This document shows, piece after piece, positions 48,392-58,388 of a stretch of 64,000 bases of DNA. Below the pieces are notes generated by a model. The model saw only the letters and a program-made list of their open reading frames with translations, did no database searches and was not told where the DNA came from. This DNA is from Thiothrix unzii (GTDB lineage Bacteria > Pseudomonadota > Gammaproteobacteria > Thiotrichales > Thiotrichaceae), in NCBI RefSeq assembly GCF_017901175.1, contig NZ_CP072793.1:3224001-3288000 (forward strand), read 5' to 3'. The translations under genes were made by a program, and so were the position numbers. Each line of letters starts with the position of its first letter. Within the stretch, counting starts at the first letter, position 1.

Positions 48392-48420
48392 TTGACAAAA
48401 TAGACGCAATCCCTTAATGT
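48392..48420 (+). promoter_or_regulatory. Promoter of rpmH-rnpA
   Basis: TTGACA at 48392-48397, a 17-base spacer, and TAATGT at 48415-48420 form a near-consensus sigma-70 promoter. It points into rpmH, with a leader of about 80 bases. Confidence 0.8.
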
Positions 48421-48507
48421 GCCTCACCTTTTTGGCTGCCCGTGCACACAGAAAAACTTCTGGGGCAGAACGAGCAACTGATTTACTGAATTAACTGGTG
48501 ACCTGTC

Positions 48508-48642
48508 ATGAAAAGAACCTTTCAACCGAGCAAAATCCACCGCGCCCGTACTCACGGTTTCCGTGCACGCATGGCAACTGCTGATGGTCGTAAAATTTTG
48601 AGTGCTCGCCGTGCGAAAGGCCGTGCACGCCTGATCCCATAA
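48508..48642 (+). CDS. rpmH: 50S ribosomal protein L34
   Basis: L34 is a 44-residue, very basic ribosomal protein. It begins [20 protein letters not shown] and ends GRARLIP, closely following the family. It is located directly before rnpA as in most bacteria. Confidence 0.97.
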   Translation: MKRTFQPSKIHRARTHGFRARMATADGRKILSARRAKGRARLIP

Positions 48643-48646
48643 GATT

Positions 48647-49051
48647 TTGAATGCAGGTCAATCAGGAATAACAGGCTTTCCGCGTGAAGTGCGCCTGACT
48701 CGTGGGGTTGAATTCCAGCGAGTGTTCCAACACGGTAAACGCCTGCACGCCAATGGTCTGAATGCCAGAGCCGCCGCTAACACGGTCGGCTTTCCGCGTT
48801 TGGGGATGGCCATTGCTAAAAAAGCCTTACGGCGAGCGCACGAGCGTAATCGTATCCGGCGACTGGTGCGTGAAAGTTTTCGCCATCATCAAAGTACGCT
48901 GCCTGCGGTTGATTTGGTGATCATGTGCCGTTCCGAAGTGCTGACTATGAGCAATTTTGAGCTTTTCCAGCAATTGGAAGGTTTATGGTTGCGCCTGCAC
49001 AAGCTATACTCTGCCGGGCTGGGCAAACCCAATGAGACTGCCCTCCCCTAA
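48647..49051 (+). CDS. rnpA: Ribonuclease P protein component
   Basis: This is the protein subunit of RNase P, which matures tRNA 5' ends (134 residues). The RNR motif region reads ALRRAHERNRIRRLVRESFR, and GFPREVRLTRGVEFQRVF matches the N-terminal fold. The start is a TTG at 48647, four bases after rpmH; no in-frame ATG is available before the conserved part. The next gene is yidC; yidD is absent between them. Confidence 0.93.
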   Translation: MNAGQSGITGFPREVRLTRGVEFQRVFQHGKRLHANGLNARAAANTVGFPRLGMAIAKKALRRAHERNRIRRLVRESFRHHQSTLPAVDLVIMCRSEVLTMSNFELFQQLEGLWLRLHKLYSAGLGKPNETALP

Positions 49052-49077
49052 CCGCCAATAACCGGATTGCATTACCC

Positions 49078-50754
49078 ATGGATTCGCAACGTCCTTTCCT
49101 TTATCTCACCTTGTTATTCATGCTGTTTTTGGTATGGACAACATGGCAGCAAGATCATGCCCCTAAACCCGTAACCCCTACTACCAGCAGTGTCAGTACC
49201 CCAGCCAGTAATGGCGGTAGTGCAACGCAGGAAGTGCCTGCACAAGGTAGTGCCGCAGTACCCGGTCAAACGGCTAATGTGCCTGTTGCCGAAAACGGTG
49301 TTGCAGGGCAAACGGTGACAGTGCGTACCGATACCTTGGTGTTGCGCATTAACACCCGTGGTGGTGAAATTCTGGAAACGGATTTACCCACCTACCCCAT
49401 CAGTCTGGATACCCCGGATAAGCCCGTCAGAATTCTGGATTTGAACGGACGTAACTACGTCGCGCAATCCGGTCTGCAACATCAGGTGGTTGAGGGTGGC
49501 GATGCTAAAACCTTAGCCCCGGATCATTTGGCGACTTACACAGCGGCGCAAACGGATTACACCTTAGCGGACGGACAAAATGAATTGGTAGTGCCGCTCA
49601 CTTGGCAAGGTGCGAATGGCGTTACTGTCACCAAGCGTTTTGTGTTCAAGCGCGGTAGCTTTTTGGTTAACGTTGAACACGAAGTTAACAACCAATCCAC
49701 TAGCATTTGGAGCGGTACTGAATACCGTCAGCTCAAACACGGTTACGCGGCAAACGCGGGCAGCTTGTTGAGTGGGGTGCAAGCGTATGTCGGTGGCGCG
49801 TATTTCCACGACGGCAAATACACCAAGTTGTCATTTGACGATCTGGATGAAAAGCCAGTCAATGAAACCGTCAATGGTGGCTGGGTGGCGATGCAGGAGC
49901 ATTATTTCCTGAGTGCGTGGATTCCGCAGCAAGATCAAGAAACCCAGTACTACAGCATGGTGAGCCAAAACCAAGGCGTGAAAGGCTATGTGTTGGGGAT
50001 GCGTAGTGCTGCTCAGCAAGTCGCGCCGGGTGCAACCGGGGTGTTTAAATCGGATTTTTATGTCGGGCCTAAAGACCAAGACATGTTGGAAAGCATTGCT
50101 ACCGGTCTGGATTTAACCGTCGATTACGGTATTTTCGCCTTCATTTCCAAGCCGATTTTCTGGCTGATGCAGATGATCCATAACGTCGTCGGCAACTGGG
50201 GTTGGACGATTATTTTCCTCACGGTATTGATCAAATTGGCGTTTTTCTACCCATCGGCAATGAGTTACAAGTCGATGGCGAAAATGAAAGCGGTATCACC
50301 GAAGCTCAAAGAAATTAACGAGCGTTACGCGGATGATGCACAAGCTAAGCAAAAAGCCATGATGGAAATTTACCGCAAGGAAAAAATCAATCCGCTGGGT
50401 GGTTGTTTACCAATTTTGATCCAGATTCCGGTGTTCATGGGCTTGTACTGGGTACTGTTGGAAAGCGTGGAATTGCGCCAAGCTCCGTGGTTGCTGTGGT
50501 ACAAAGATTTGTCGATTATGGATCCGTACTTCGTGCTACCGCTGGTTATGGGTGCGTCGATGTTTTTGCAGCAAAAACTTAATCCGCCACCGGCTGATCC
50601 GATGCAGCAGAAAATCTTCCAGTTCATGCCGATTATTTTCACGGTAATGTTCTTGTGGTTCCCGGCGGGTCTGGTGTTGTACTGGGTGGTCAATAACGCA
50701 TTGTCGATTGCCCAGCAATGGTTCATCAATAAGAAAATTGTGGGACACGCCTAA
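49078..50754 (+). CDS. yidC: Membrane protein insertase YidC
   Basis: This 558-residue insertase folds inner-membrane proteins alone or with SecYEG. It has an N-terminal transmembrane helix (about 6-20), a Thr/Ser/Pro linker, a large periplasmic beta domain (about 75-340), and the conserved five-helix core (about 355-550). The core contains WGWTIIFLTVLIKLAFFYPSAMSY with the conserved Lys. It lies 26 bases after rnpA. The gammaproteobacterial architecture is complete. Confidence 0.97.
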   Translation: MDSQRPFLYLTLLFMLFLVWTTWQQDHAPKPVTPTTSSVSTPASNGGSATQEVPAQGSAAVPGQTANVPVAENGVAGQTVTVRTDTLVLRINTRGGEILETDLPTYPISLDTPDKPVRILDLNGRNYVAQSGLQHQVVEGGDAKTLAPDHLATYTAAQTDYTLADGQNELVVPLTWQGANGVTVTKRFVFKRGSFLVNVEHEVNNQSTSIWSGTEYRQLKHGYAANAGSLLSGVQAYVGGAYFHDGKYTKLSFDDLDEKPVNETVNGGWVAMQEHYFLSAWIPQQDQETQYYSMVSQNQGVKGYVLGMRSAAQQVAPGATGVFKSDFYVGPKDQDMLESIATGLDLTVDYGIFAFISKPIFWLMQMIHNVVGNWGWTIIFLTVLIKLAFFYPSAMSYKSMAKMKAVSPKLKEINERYADDAQAKQKAMMEIYRKEKINPLGGCLPILIQIPVFMGLYWVLLESVELRQAPWLLWYKDLSIMDPYFVLPLVMGASMFLQQKLNPPPADPMQQKIFQFMPIIFTVMFLWFPAGLVLYWVVNNALSIAQQWFINKKIVGHA

Positions 50755-50762
50755 GAGGTTAA

Positions 50763-50778
50763 TGTTTCATGTGGAACA
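50763..50778. other. parS: parS-like site across the mnmE start
   Basis: TGTTTCATGTGGAACA matches the parS consensus at 14 of 16 positions and spans the mnmE ATG (50769). It may be a weaker ParB site; its codons encode MWN at the protein start. Confidence 0.6.
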
Positions 50779-52109
50779 ATCCTGACACCATCGCTGCCGT
50801 AGCCACGCCGCCGGGGCGCGGTGGGGTCGGGATTATCCGGCTTTCCGGCAAGCTTGTTCCTGAGCTTGCCCTTGGTATCCTTGGCTCTCTGCCCTCCCCG
50901 CGTAAAGCGGTTCACCGTTTGTTTAAAGCTGCCGATGGCGCGGCGTTGGATGACGGTATCGCGCTGTATTTCCCTGCCCCACATTCATTCACTGGCGAAG
51001 ACGTGTTAGAGCTGCAAGGGCATGGAGGCACGGTGGTGCTGGATATGCTGCTCAAACGTTGCGTGGAATTGGGTGCGCGGTTGGCTCGCCCCGGCGAGTT
51101 TTCCGAACGTGCTTTCTTAAACGACAAGCTGGATTTGGCGCAAGCGGAAGCGATTGCCGATTTGATTGATTCGGGGTCGGAACAGGCAGCGCGGTCGGCA
51201 TTGCGTTCTTTGCAGGGTGAATTTTCCACTGCCGTGAATGTGTTGCTCACGGGCTTAATCGAATTGCGGGTGTATGTGGAAGCCGCGTTGGATTTCCCCG
51301 ATGAGGAAATCGACTTTCTGGCGGATGTCGCGGTGACTAACCGGCTGGAAAGCATTAAACAGCAATTACACACGATTTTCCTGAAAGCACGGCAAGGCAG
51401 CTTATTGCGTGACGGGATGCATCTGGTGATTGTGGGCAGACCCAACGCGGGTAAGTCGAGTTTGCTGAATGCATTGGCGGGGCAGGAAACCGCGATTGTC
51501 ACCGAAATTGCCGGAACCACCCGCGATGTGTTGCGCGAACGCATTAACCTTGACGGAATGCCGCTGCACATTGTCGATACCGCAGGTTTGCGCGAAAGTG
51601 ATGATCCGGTGGAAAAGATTGGCATTGAACGCGCATGGGCGGAAATTGCTAAAGCGGATTTGATTCTGTTGTTGGTGGATGATACCCGCCATGATGAACC
51701 GGAAAATGCGGACATTCTGGCACGCTTACCCCCTCACCTGCCGCGCATTACCGTGCATAACAAAGTCGATTTAAGCGGCAAGCAACCCGGCAAGCAAGGC
51801 GAACACCTGTATATTTCCGCCAAACAGTCGCTGGGGATTGATGCCTTACGTGCCGAGCTGAAAACCCGGATGGGCTATCAGGGCGAGGCGGAAGATACCT
51901 TCATCGCGCGGCGGCGGCATTTGCAGGCATTGGCAGAAACTCAGGCAGCGGTGGAACGGGCGGAGTATCAGTTGCGTGAATTCAATGCGGGCGAATTGAT
52001 GGCGGAAGAGTTGCGTACCGCACAGGATGCTTTGGGACAGATTACGGGGCGGTTTACGCCGGATGATTTGTTAGGCGAGATTTTTAGTTCGTTTTGCATC
52101 GGCAAGTAG
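50769..52109 (+). CDS. mnmE: tRNA modification GTPase MnmE
   Basis: With MnmG this enzyme installs the cmnm5 group on wobble uridine of several tRNAs. The folate-binding N-terminal domain contains [16 protein letters not shown]. The G domain has [14 protein letters not shown] (P loop), TTRD, DTAGL and NKVD. The C-terminal catalytic motif is FCIGK. Length is 446 residues. It is separated from yidC by 14 bases and followed by a terminator. Confidence 0.97.
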   Translation: MWNNPDTIAAVATPPGRGGVGIIRLSGKLVPELALGILGSLPSPRKAVHRLFKAADGAALDDGIALYFPAPHSFTGEDVLELQGHGGTVVLDMLLKRCVELGARLARPGEFSERAFLNDKLDLAQAEAIADLIDSGSEQAARSALRSLQGEFSTAVNVLLTGLIELRVYVEAALDFPDEEIDFLADVAVTNRLESIKQQLHTIFLKARQGSLLRDGMHLVIVGRPNAGKSSLLNALAGQETAIVTEIAGTTRDVLRERINLDGMPLHIVDTAGLRESDDPVEKIGIERAWAEIAKADLILLLVDDTRHDEPENADILARLPPHLPRITVHNKVDLSGKQPGKQGEHLYISAKQSLGIDALRAELKTRMGYQGEAEDTFIARRRHLQALAETQAAVERAEYQLREFNAGELMAEELRTAQDALGQITGRFTPDDLLGEIFSSFCIGK

Positions 52110-52118
52110 ATCGTTGAA

Positions 52119-52143
52119 GGGGAGAAGCAAGCTTCTCCCCTTT
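52119..52143 (+). terminator. Intrinsic terminator after mnmE
   Basis: GGGGAGAAGC (52119-52128) and GCTTCTCCCC (52131-52140) form a perfect 10-base inverted repeat followed by TTT. It ends the rpmH-mnmE unit and may also serve the convergent gene ending at 52163. Confidence 0.85.
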
Positions 52144-52162
52144 AGTGCAATGATTCACGCCG

Positions 52163-52516
52163 TTAAGCGTTACAAGCTTCGCATTGACTGTTCTCTTGCT
52201 GTTGTTGTCCGAAATTGGATACTGAATTTTGATTGTTGGAAGTCGTCGTTTCTGTTTTTTGCAGGTTTGCCACCATATCTTGTAGTAATGGCATGAGCAT
52301 TTTCAGCATATCTTGTAGTTGTGATAGCGAATCATTTTGCCCCTCAATTGATGCATCGGTTTGATCGGATCCGCTTTGCGCACTGCCACATCGGCTGCTT
52401 TGTGTGCCTTTTAATGCATCTTCAAATTGTTGAACGCTACCAGAAGATTCTGGCTGGCGACTAGCAGCGATATTTCCTAGTGCGCTGGCATGACAGCCAA
52501 TTCCTTGTGTATTCAT
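52163..52516 (-). CDS. Small Gln/Ser-rich orphan protein with C-terminal CxxC
   Basis: This 117-residue protein has an ATG at 52516 preceded by AAGGAG. The chain has a low-complexity Ser/Gln/Gly first half and an amphipathic Leu/Met helix at about 63-87 (SLSQLQDMLKMLMPLLQDMV). It ends with an Asn/Gln-rich tail and the sequence QCEACNA (CxxC). No signal peptide or known family is recognised. The helix resembles secreted structural or needle-type subunits only in composition. It is an isolated gene between mnmE and topA. Confidence 0.7.
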   Translation of the reverse strand: MNTQGIGCHASALGNIAASRQPESSGSVQQFEDALKGTQSSRCGSAQSGSDQTDASIEGQNDSLSQLQDMLKMLMPLLQDMVANLQKTETTTSNNQNSVSNFGQQQQENSQCEACNA

Positions 52517-52784
52517 AACAATACGACTCCTTGTCGTGGTTTAAAAATCCTATCTCTGAAGTCTAGGTTAGACGGGCGTAAAAAGTGGTTTTGCCACCGC
52601 CGCCTTGTCTGGGAATTGATACACTTGGTCGAATCGTTTCGTGATCATGGGGCTTTTTGCGTCCAAAAACTGTCAATTTCTACCCTTCCTAGTGACAGTG
52701 CTTTACTTTTGGAGCGTTTCCGGGGATAAAATGCGCCCTGTGATAAATCAGGATACAGGCAGTCTTGGCCTGCACACATAAATA

Positions 52785-55235
52785 ATGAGCGAAAATCTGG
52801 TCATCGTCGAATCTCCGGCGAAGGGAAAAACAATCCAAAAGTATTTGGGGCCGGGCTTTGAAGTCCTTGCCTCTTATGGTCATGTGCGTGACCTAATACC
52901 GAAGGAAGGCGCGGTAGACCCTGAGAATGGGTATGCTATGCGCTATGAAATTATCGACCGCAACCAGAAGCATGTCGATGCAATTGCGCGGGCATTAAAA
53001 AAAGCTGATACCTTATATTTGGCGACTGACCCGGACAGGGAAGGTGAAGCCATTTCTTGGCATTTGCATGAATTGTTGCAAGAACGTGGTGCGTTAAAAA
53101 ATAAAACGGTGCATCGGGTAGTCTTCCACGAAATTACCAAACGTGCGGTTCAAGAAGCGATAGGCAATCCGCGTGAACTGGCGTATGACTTGGTGGATGC
53201 GCAGCAAGCGCGGCGCGCGCTGGATTACTTGGTGGGCTTTAACTTGTCGCCGTTGCTGTGGCGTAAGATTAAACAAGGCTTGTCAGCAGGACGGGTGCAA
53301 AGCCCGGCATTGCGCTTGATTGTGGAGCGTGAGGAAGAAATTGAACGCTTCGTTACCCAAGAATACTGGACGATGACTGCGCACAATGAAAAAGACGCGC
53401 AGGCGTTTAGCGCACGTTTACACACCTTGGATGCCAACAAGCTTGATCAGTTTGACATTAATAATGAAGCACAAGCGACAGCGTTGCGCGAACGTTTATT
53501 GCAAGCCGCGCAAGGCAGTTTGTTAGTCACCAAGGTCGAGAAAAAACAGCGCAAGCGTTACCCTTCCCCGCCGTTTACGACTTCCACCTTGCAGCAGGAA
53601 GCGGTGCGTAAATTGCGCTTTTCAACCCAACGCGCTATGCGGATTGCCCAGCAATTGTACGAAGGGATTGATTTGGGCAGTGGCGGTACGGTGGGTTTGA
53701 TTACCTATATGCGTACTGACTCGGTATCGTTGGCAAACGAAGCCGTAACGGAATTGCGCGAGTTAATTGGGCAACGTTACGGCAGTAGTAAATTGCCGGA
53801 AACCCCGAACTTTTACAAAACCAAGTCCAAAAACGCACAGGAAGCCCACGAAGCGGTGCGCCCGACTTCCGCCTTGCGTACCCCGGAAAGCGTGAAGGCG
53901 TTTTTGAGCGAGGAACAGTTTAAGCTGTACGATTTGATCTGGAAGCGCACTGTAGCGTGCCAGATGATTTTCGCGACGTTCGATACGGTAGCAGCGGATT
54001 TGACCGCGACTGCCGGGAGCTTTTTCCGTGCCACCGGTTCGACGGTGCGTGACCCCGGTTTCTTGAGCGTTTACGAAGAAGGTTTGGACGACCGCGAAAA
54101 CGAGAAAGACAATGCGTTGCCACCGTTGGTTGAAGGTGAACGGATTACTTTGCTTGATATTAACGCGGATCAGCATTTTACCGAACCACCGCCACGTTAT
54201 TCGGAAGCATCGTTGGTAAAAGCGTTGGAAGAGTTTGGTATTGGCCGCCCTTCCACCTATTCCAGCATTATTTCCACGTTGCTGTCGCGTGAATACGTGG
54301 AACTGGAAATGCGGCGTTTTACCCCAACCGATATTGGGCGCATTGTTAACCGTTTCCTGACGGAGCATTTCCCGCAATACGTGGATTATGCGTTTACCGC
54401 GAATCTCGAAGATCAATTGGATGAGATTTCTCGCGGCGAAAAGACTTGGGTTCCGGTGATGGATGCGTTTTGGCAGCCGTTTCATCAATTAGTCGATGAA
54501 AAGATGGGCAGCGTAAACCGCAGCGACGTATTGCAATCACGCGAATTGGGGGTTGACCCTGCGTCCGGCAAACCGATGTCAGTACGGATGGGACGTTTCG
54601 GGCCTTTTGTGCAAATTGGCTCCAAAGACGATGAAGAAAAGCCAGTATTCGCCAGCCTGCGTCCGGGTATGAAGATGGATAGCATTACCTTTGAACAGGC
54701 GTTGGAGCTGTTTAAATTGCCACGCCATTTAGGGGAAAATGCCGAAGGCAAAGCGATTAGCACCAATGTCGGGCGTTTCGGGCCTTACGTGAAATACGGC
54801 AGCGAGTACGCTTCATTAGGCAAGCAGGATGATCCTTACACCCTAACGTTGGAACGGGCGTTGGAGTTGATTGCTGAGAAAAAGCAAAAGGATGCGGAAA
54901 AATTGCTGCGTGATTTCGGTGATGGTTTGCAAGTCATTAAAGGTCGTTGGGGGCCATTCCTCAAACAAGGTAAGATCAATGCGAAACTGCCCAAGGATCG
55001 TGACATTGATAGCCTTACGTTGGAAGAGTGCCAAGCCTTGATTGCGGCGGCGACTCCGGCAAAGCCTGCCAAGAAAACCGCTGCTAAAAAAGCCAGTGCA
55101 GATGACACAACGCCAGTAGCCGAAGCCAAGCCAGCGGCGAAGAAAACGCCGGTGAAAAAAGCAGTTGCCAAGACAGCGACCACCAAAAAGGCAGCTCCTA
55201 AAAAACCCGCGAGTAAATCCTCGAAGACACCATGA
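52785..55235 (+). CDS. topA: DNA topoisomerase I
   Basis: This 816-residue type IA enzyme relaxes negative supercoils. The TOPRIM motif is VIVESPAKGKTIQKYLG with DPDREGEAISWH. The catalytic Tyr is in GLITYMRTDS. Two glycine-type C-terminal repeats (about 590-745) replace the Cys4 zinc fingers of the E. coli enzyme, since no cysteine clusters exist. A Lys/Ala/Thr-rich tail of about 55 residues ends the protein and probably binds DNA non-specifically. It overlaps tsaC by four bases (ATGA). Confidence 0.96.
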   Translation: MSENLVIVESPAKGKTIQKYLGPGFEVLASYGHVRDLIPKEGAVDPENGYAMRYEIIDRNQKHVDAIARALKKADTLYLATDPDREGEAISWHLHELLQERGALKNKTVHRVVFHEITKRAVQEAIGNPRELAYDLVDAQQARRALDYLVGFNLSPLLWRKIKQGLSAGRVQSPALRLIVEREEEIERFVTQEYWTMTAHNEKDAQAFSARLHTLDANKLDQFDINNEAQATALRERLLQAAQGSLLVTKVEKKQRKRYPSPPFTTSTLQQEAVRKLRFSTQRAMRIAQQLYEGIDLGSGGTVGLITYMRTDSVSLANEAVTELRELIGQRYGSSKLPETPNFYKTKSKNAQEAHEAVRPTSALRTPESVKAFLSEEQFKLYDLIWKRTVACQMIFATFDTVAADLTATAGSFFRATGSTVRDPGFLSVYEEGLDDRENEKDNALPPLVEGERITLLDINADQHFTEPPPRYSEASLVKALEEFGIGRPSTYSSIISTLLSREYVELEMRRFTPTDIGRIVNRFLTEHFPQYVDYAFTANLEDQLDEISRGEKTWVPVMDAFWQPFHQLVDEKMGSVNRSDVLQSRELGVDPASGKPMSVRMGRFGPFVQIGSKDDEEKPVFASLRPGMKMDSITFEQALELFKLPRHLGENAEGKAISTNVGRFGPYVKYGSEYASLGKQDDPYTLTLERALELIAEKKQKDAEKLLRDFGDGLQVIKGRWGPFLKQGKINAKLPKDRDIDSLTLEECQALIAAATPAKPAKKTAAKKASADDTTPVAEAKPAAKKTPVKKAVAKTATTKKAAPKKPASKSSKTP

Positions 55236-55786
55236 CAGCGGCATTTGAAGCGTGTATTCAAGCGGTACAGCGCGGTGGGGTGATTGCTTACCCCACCGAA
55301 GCCGTTTATGGTTTAGGATGTGATCCGGCGCAACTGGCAGCGGTGCAGCGAGTATTAACCCTCAAACAACGCCCTGCACACAAAGGTTTGATTTTGATTG
55401 CGGCGGATTTTGACCAGCTTGCACCGTATTTATTACCCCTCGATAGCGTAACGCACGCGCGGGTCATGGCAACATGGCCGGGTGCGGTGACGTGGATTTT
55501 ACCCGCACAACCACACGTTTCACCGCTAATTCGGGGCGAACATGACACGCTGGCGGTACGCGTCAGCGCACATCCCACCTGCCGTGCATTGTGTTTGCGT
55601 TTAGGACACCCGTTGATTTCCACCAGTGCCAATTTGAGCACCCTACCCCCTGCTCGTGATGCGCAAGCCGTAGCTGCGCAATTTGGTACGTTGCTGGATG
55701 GTATTGTGGACGCACCTGTGGGTGGACAGGCTCAACCTACGGAAATCCGCCAGGGGCTGACAGGGGAAATTGTCCGCTTCAGTTGA
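55232..55786 (+). CDS. tsaC: Threonylcarbamoyl-AMP synthase TsaC
   Basis: This 184-residue YrdC-type enzyme makes threonylcarbamoyl-AMP from threonine, bicarbonate and ATP for the t6A37 tRNA modification. The substrate pocket motif is GGVIAYPTEAVYGLGCDP, with LKQRPAHKGLIL and STSANLS. It is translationally coupled to topA through ATGA, an arrangement common in gammaproteobacteria. The partner tsaE is also in this window at 58.4 kb. Confidence 0.94.
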   Translation: MTAAFEACIQAVQRGGVIAYPTEAVYGLGCDPAQLAAVQRVLTLKQRPAHKGLILIAADFDQLAPYLLPLDSVTHARVMATWPGAVTWILPAQPHVSPLIRGEHDTLAVRVSAHPTCRALCLRLGHPLISTSANLSTLPPARDAQAVAAQFGTLLDGIVDAPVGGQAQPTEIRQGLTGEIVRFS

Positions 55787-55804
55787 TGGGCATACTATCC
55801 GCTC

Positions 55805-56962
55805 ATGCAAATTCAAATTCTGTCTTCAATTGATGTCATTAATCCTCAGCAGTGGAACGCACTGGTGCAGGATGCCAACCCATTTCTACAGCACGGTTTT
55901 TTAGCTGCACTTGAACATCACGGTTGTGTCGGGGAAAAGTTCGGCTGGTTGCCGCGTCACATTGCAGTGTTTGAAGGGACGGAATTGGTGGCGGCGATGC
56001 CGTTGTACGAAAAGCACAATTCCTACGGTGAATTCGTGTTTGATCAGGCGTGGGCAAACGCTTACCAACAACAGGGCTTGCGTTATTTCCCCAAACTGGT
56101 CTCGGCGATTCCCTACACTCCGGCGAGTGGGCAACGTTGCTTGGTGCAAGCAGGGCGCGAAGCGGAATTGTACCCGCTGTTACTTTCCGCTGTGACCCAA
56201 GTGGCGGAGGCGTTACAGGCCAGCAGCTTTCATTGTTTGTTTGCGGTGAGTGAGCAACAGGAGTGGTTGCAACAGCAGGACTTATTAACCCGCCATGATT
56301 GCCAGTTTCACTGGTATAACCAAGATTACACTTGTTTTGATGATTTTTTGGCAACGTTGACTGCTAAAAAGCGCAAAAACCTCAAGCAAGAGCGGCGTAA
56401 AGTGCAGGATGCCGGGGTGCAGTTACGTCTACTGGATGGTCATAGTGCGAGTGCGGCAGATTGGGAGCAATTTGCGTTTTTTTACCGACACACGTTTGAA
56501 AGTAAGTGGGGTGTGCCGACGCTGAATGTCGGTTTTTTTCAGGCAATGGCGCAGGTGTTGGGCGCACAAGTGGTGTTGGTTATGGCGGATAATGCAGCGG
56601 GCGAATGCATTGCTGGTTCGTTAATGTTCCGCAGTGCCAGCCGTTTGTATGGGCGGCATTGGGGCTGCACCGAGTATGTCGACAGTCTGCACTTTGAAGC
56701 GTGTTATTACCAAGGTATTGAGTATTGCATTCGTCACGGCTTGCAGGTGTTTGAACCCGGAGCGCAAGGTGAACACAAAGTACCGCGTGGTTTTGTGCCA
56801 ACCTTAACGCGCTCTAGTCACTGGTTGCGGGATGATGCGTTGTATGCCGCGATTGCGCGTCATACCGCGTATGAGCGTGATGCCGTGGCGCAATACATGG
56901 CACAAGTGCAAGCGCATTCGCCTTACCGACCCGAATGCTTGCCTTTAGCGCGTTTAGCTTAA
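55805..56962 (+). CDS. GNAT-superfamily protein (DUF482/FemAB-like)
   Basis: This 385-residue protein is of the peptidogalycan biosysnthesis/recognition-like GNAT family, with two acyl-CoA-transferase-like halves. Typical segments are NPFLQHGFLAALEHHGCVGEKFGWLPRH, AIPYTPASGQRCL and FEPGAQGEHKVPRGFVPTLTRSSHW. The acyl donor and acceptor are unknown. It lies 18 bases after tsaC and is probably co-transcribed; the convergent amiC ends five bases later. Confidence 0.85.
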   Translation: MQIQILSSIDVINPQQWNALVQDANPFLQHGFLAALEHHGCVGEKFGWLPRHIAVFEGTELVAAMPLYEKHNSYGEFVFDQAWANAYQQQGLRYFPKLVSAIPYTPASGQRCLVQAGREAELYPLLLSAVTQVAEALQASSFHCLFAVSEQQEWLQQQDLLTRHDCQFHWYNQDYTCFDDFLATLTAKKRKNLKQERRKVQDAGVQLRLLDGHSASAADWEQFAFFYRHTFESKWGVPTLNVGFFQAMAQVLGAQVVLVMADNAAGECIAGSLMFRSASRLYGRHWGCTEYVDSLHFEACYYQGIEYCIRHGLQVFEPGAQGEHKVPRGFVPTLTRSSHWLRDDALYAAIARHTAYERDAVAQYMAQVQAHSPYRPECLPLARLA

Positions 56963-56967
56963 TCGAG

Positions 56968-58233
56968 TTAAGCGTTAGCGCGGTTGCGGTTCGCGCTGTA
57001 AGCAAGGTGATAGCGTTTCACCCCCTTAAACATCGCAGCCGCCAGTTTTTGCTGGTATTCGGCGGTGCGTAAGCGGCGTTCTTCGGTGGGGTTACTGATA
57101 AACGCGGTTTCCACCAACATCGAAGGAATTTCGGGGGAACGTAACACCACGAAACGCGCACTTTCAACCCGACGACGCAATGGGTTGTTGACCTTGGAAA
57201 GTTCGCTTAACACCCCTTTAGCAAGATCTAAACTGCGTTCCATCATCGCGCTTTGGCTCAAATCCAGCAGCACCGAAGCAAGGCGGGTATTGGTGTCTTG
57301 CAGGCGGTGTTCACCAAATTTGAGTTCGTAAGAGTTTTCGCTTTCTGCCAGTAAGTGTGCAGCTTCGCTGGACGCGCCCGTTTCGGACAGAATATAGACC
57401 GAAGAACCGTTGACACGCGCATTGGGGTTGGCATCTGCGTGTACCGAAATGAATAAATCGGCTTTTTGCTGATGGGCAAATTCCATGCGCTGGCGCAGTG
57501 GAATAAAGCTATCGCTGTCGCGGGTTAATACAGCTTTCATGCCCTTTTCTTGATTGATACGGGTTTTGAGTTTACGTGCAACTTCCAGCACTACGTCTTT
57601 TTCGCGCGTACCGTTACTGCCAACCGCACCGGGATCTTTACCGCCGTGTCCGGGGTCAATTACCACGATAAATTTACTGCGTGGCGGTTCCGACGTGACG
57701 GGTTTGTCTCTGGGTTTTTTTTCAGGAACGGCTTCTGGTGGGGCTGCAACCTTTTTCTTTTCAATCGCAGGCTCGCTTTTCGGCGGCGGTGGCGGCACAT
57801 TACCGGAACCTTGAATGCTAACTTGTAAGGTGTTTTGGCTGCCTTCGGCCTGCATTGCGGATTTTACACTCACGTTTTCAGCAACATCCAAGACCACCCG
57901 CAAATGACCTTCGGGGCGTTCTGCGTAACGGATGCCAGTGACGGGGAAGCGTTCGTGTGCGCCTTGCTTGAGTTGCCCTGATAAGCGCGTGTTCAACAGG
58001 TCAATGACGACCCGATTAGGATCATTCAGGGTAAATACTTTGTGTTCTACCGGCTCATCCAGCAATAGGGAAAATGTGATTTGTCCGGGTGTGCCTTCCA
58101 GTTTTGCGCCGGTCAATCGCCCGTTGACGGCGGCGAGTAGCGTACTGGGTACGGCTATTCCGGTCGCGATGACACTGGCTAAATGGCTTAGTTTGAGGAG
58201 AAAACCTCTCCGCGTTACGTGATTGCTATCCAT
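56968..58233 (-). CDS. amiC: N-acetylmuramoyl-L-alanine amidase with AMIN domain
   Basis: This periplasmic zinc amidase (421 residues) cleaves peptidoglycan during cell separation. The N-terminus carries a twin-arginine signal (TRRGFLLKL), followed by an AMIN domain (about 40-145). A Pro/Lys linker precedes the Amidase_3 domain (about 190-405), with the zinc residues in DPGHGGKDPGA and SVHADANP and the catalytic Glu in VETAFISN. The ATG at 58233 is chosen; the TTG at 58248 adds five residues. Tat export links it to the tatABC genes 2 kb away. It follows tsaE, as often in gammaproteobacteria. It could equally be named amiB-like. Confidence 0.93.
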   Translation of the reverse strand: MDSNHVTRRGFLLKLSHLASVIATGIAVPSTLLAAVNGRLTGAKLEGTPGQITFSLLLDEPVEHKVFTLNDPNRVVIDLLNTRLSGQLKQGAHERFPVTGIRYAERPEGHLRVVLDVAENVSVKSAMQAEGSQNTLQVSIQGSGNVPPPPPKSEPAIEKKKVAAPPEAVPEKKPRDKPVTSEPPRSKFIVVIDPGHGGKDPGAVGSNGTREKDVVLEVARKLKTRINQEKGMKAVLTRDSDSFIPLRQRMEFAHQQKADLFISVHADANPNARVNGSSVYILSETGASSEAAHLLAESENSYELKFGEHRLQDTNTRLASVLLDLSQSAMMERSLDLAKGVLSELSKVNNPLRRRVESARFVVLRSPEIPSMLVETAFISNPTEERRLRTAEYQQKLAAAMFKGVKRYHLAYSANRNRANA

Positions 58234-58388
58234 GAGTGCGTTTCTCAAACACCAGATGATTGATTTGTGAGCATTTTGCTCTGCATTCTGCCCGAAACGG
58301 TGCTAACTACCATTAAGTATTCATGGTGTCGGGCACTATTTCAAGTGAATTTTTATGAAGTTTACATAAGAATATGATAGTAATGGAA

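Noticed and set aside
50912-51715. 267-codon minus-strand frame inside mnmE
   Set aside because: Antisense shadow of a clear MnmE; low-complexity Ser-rich translation.
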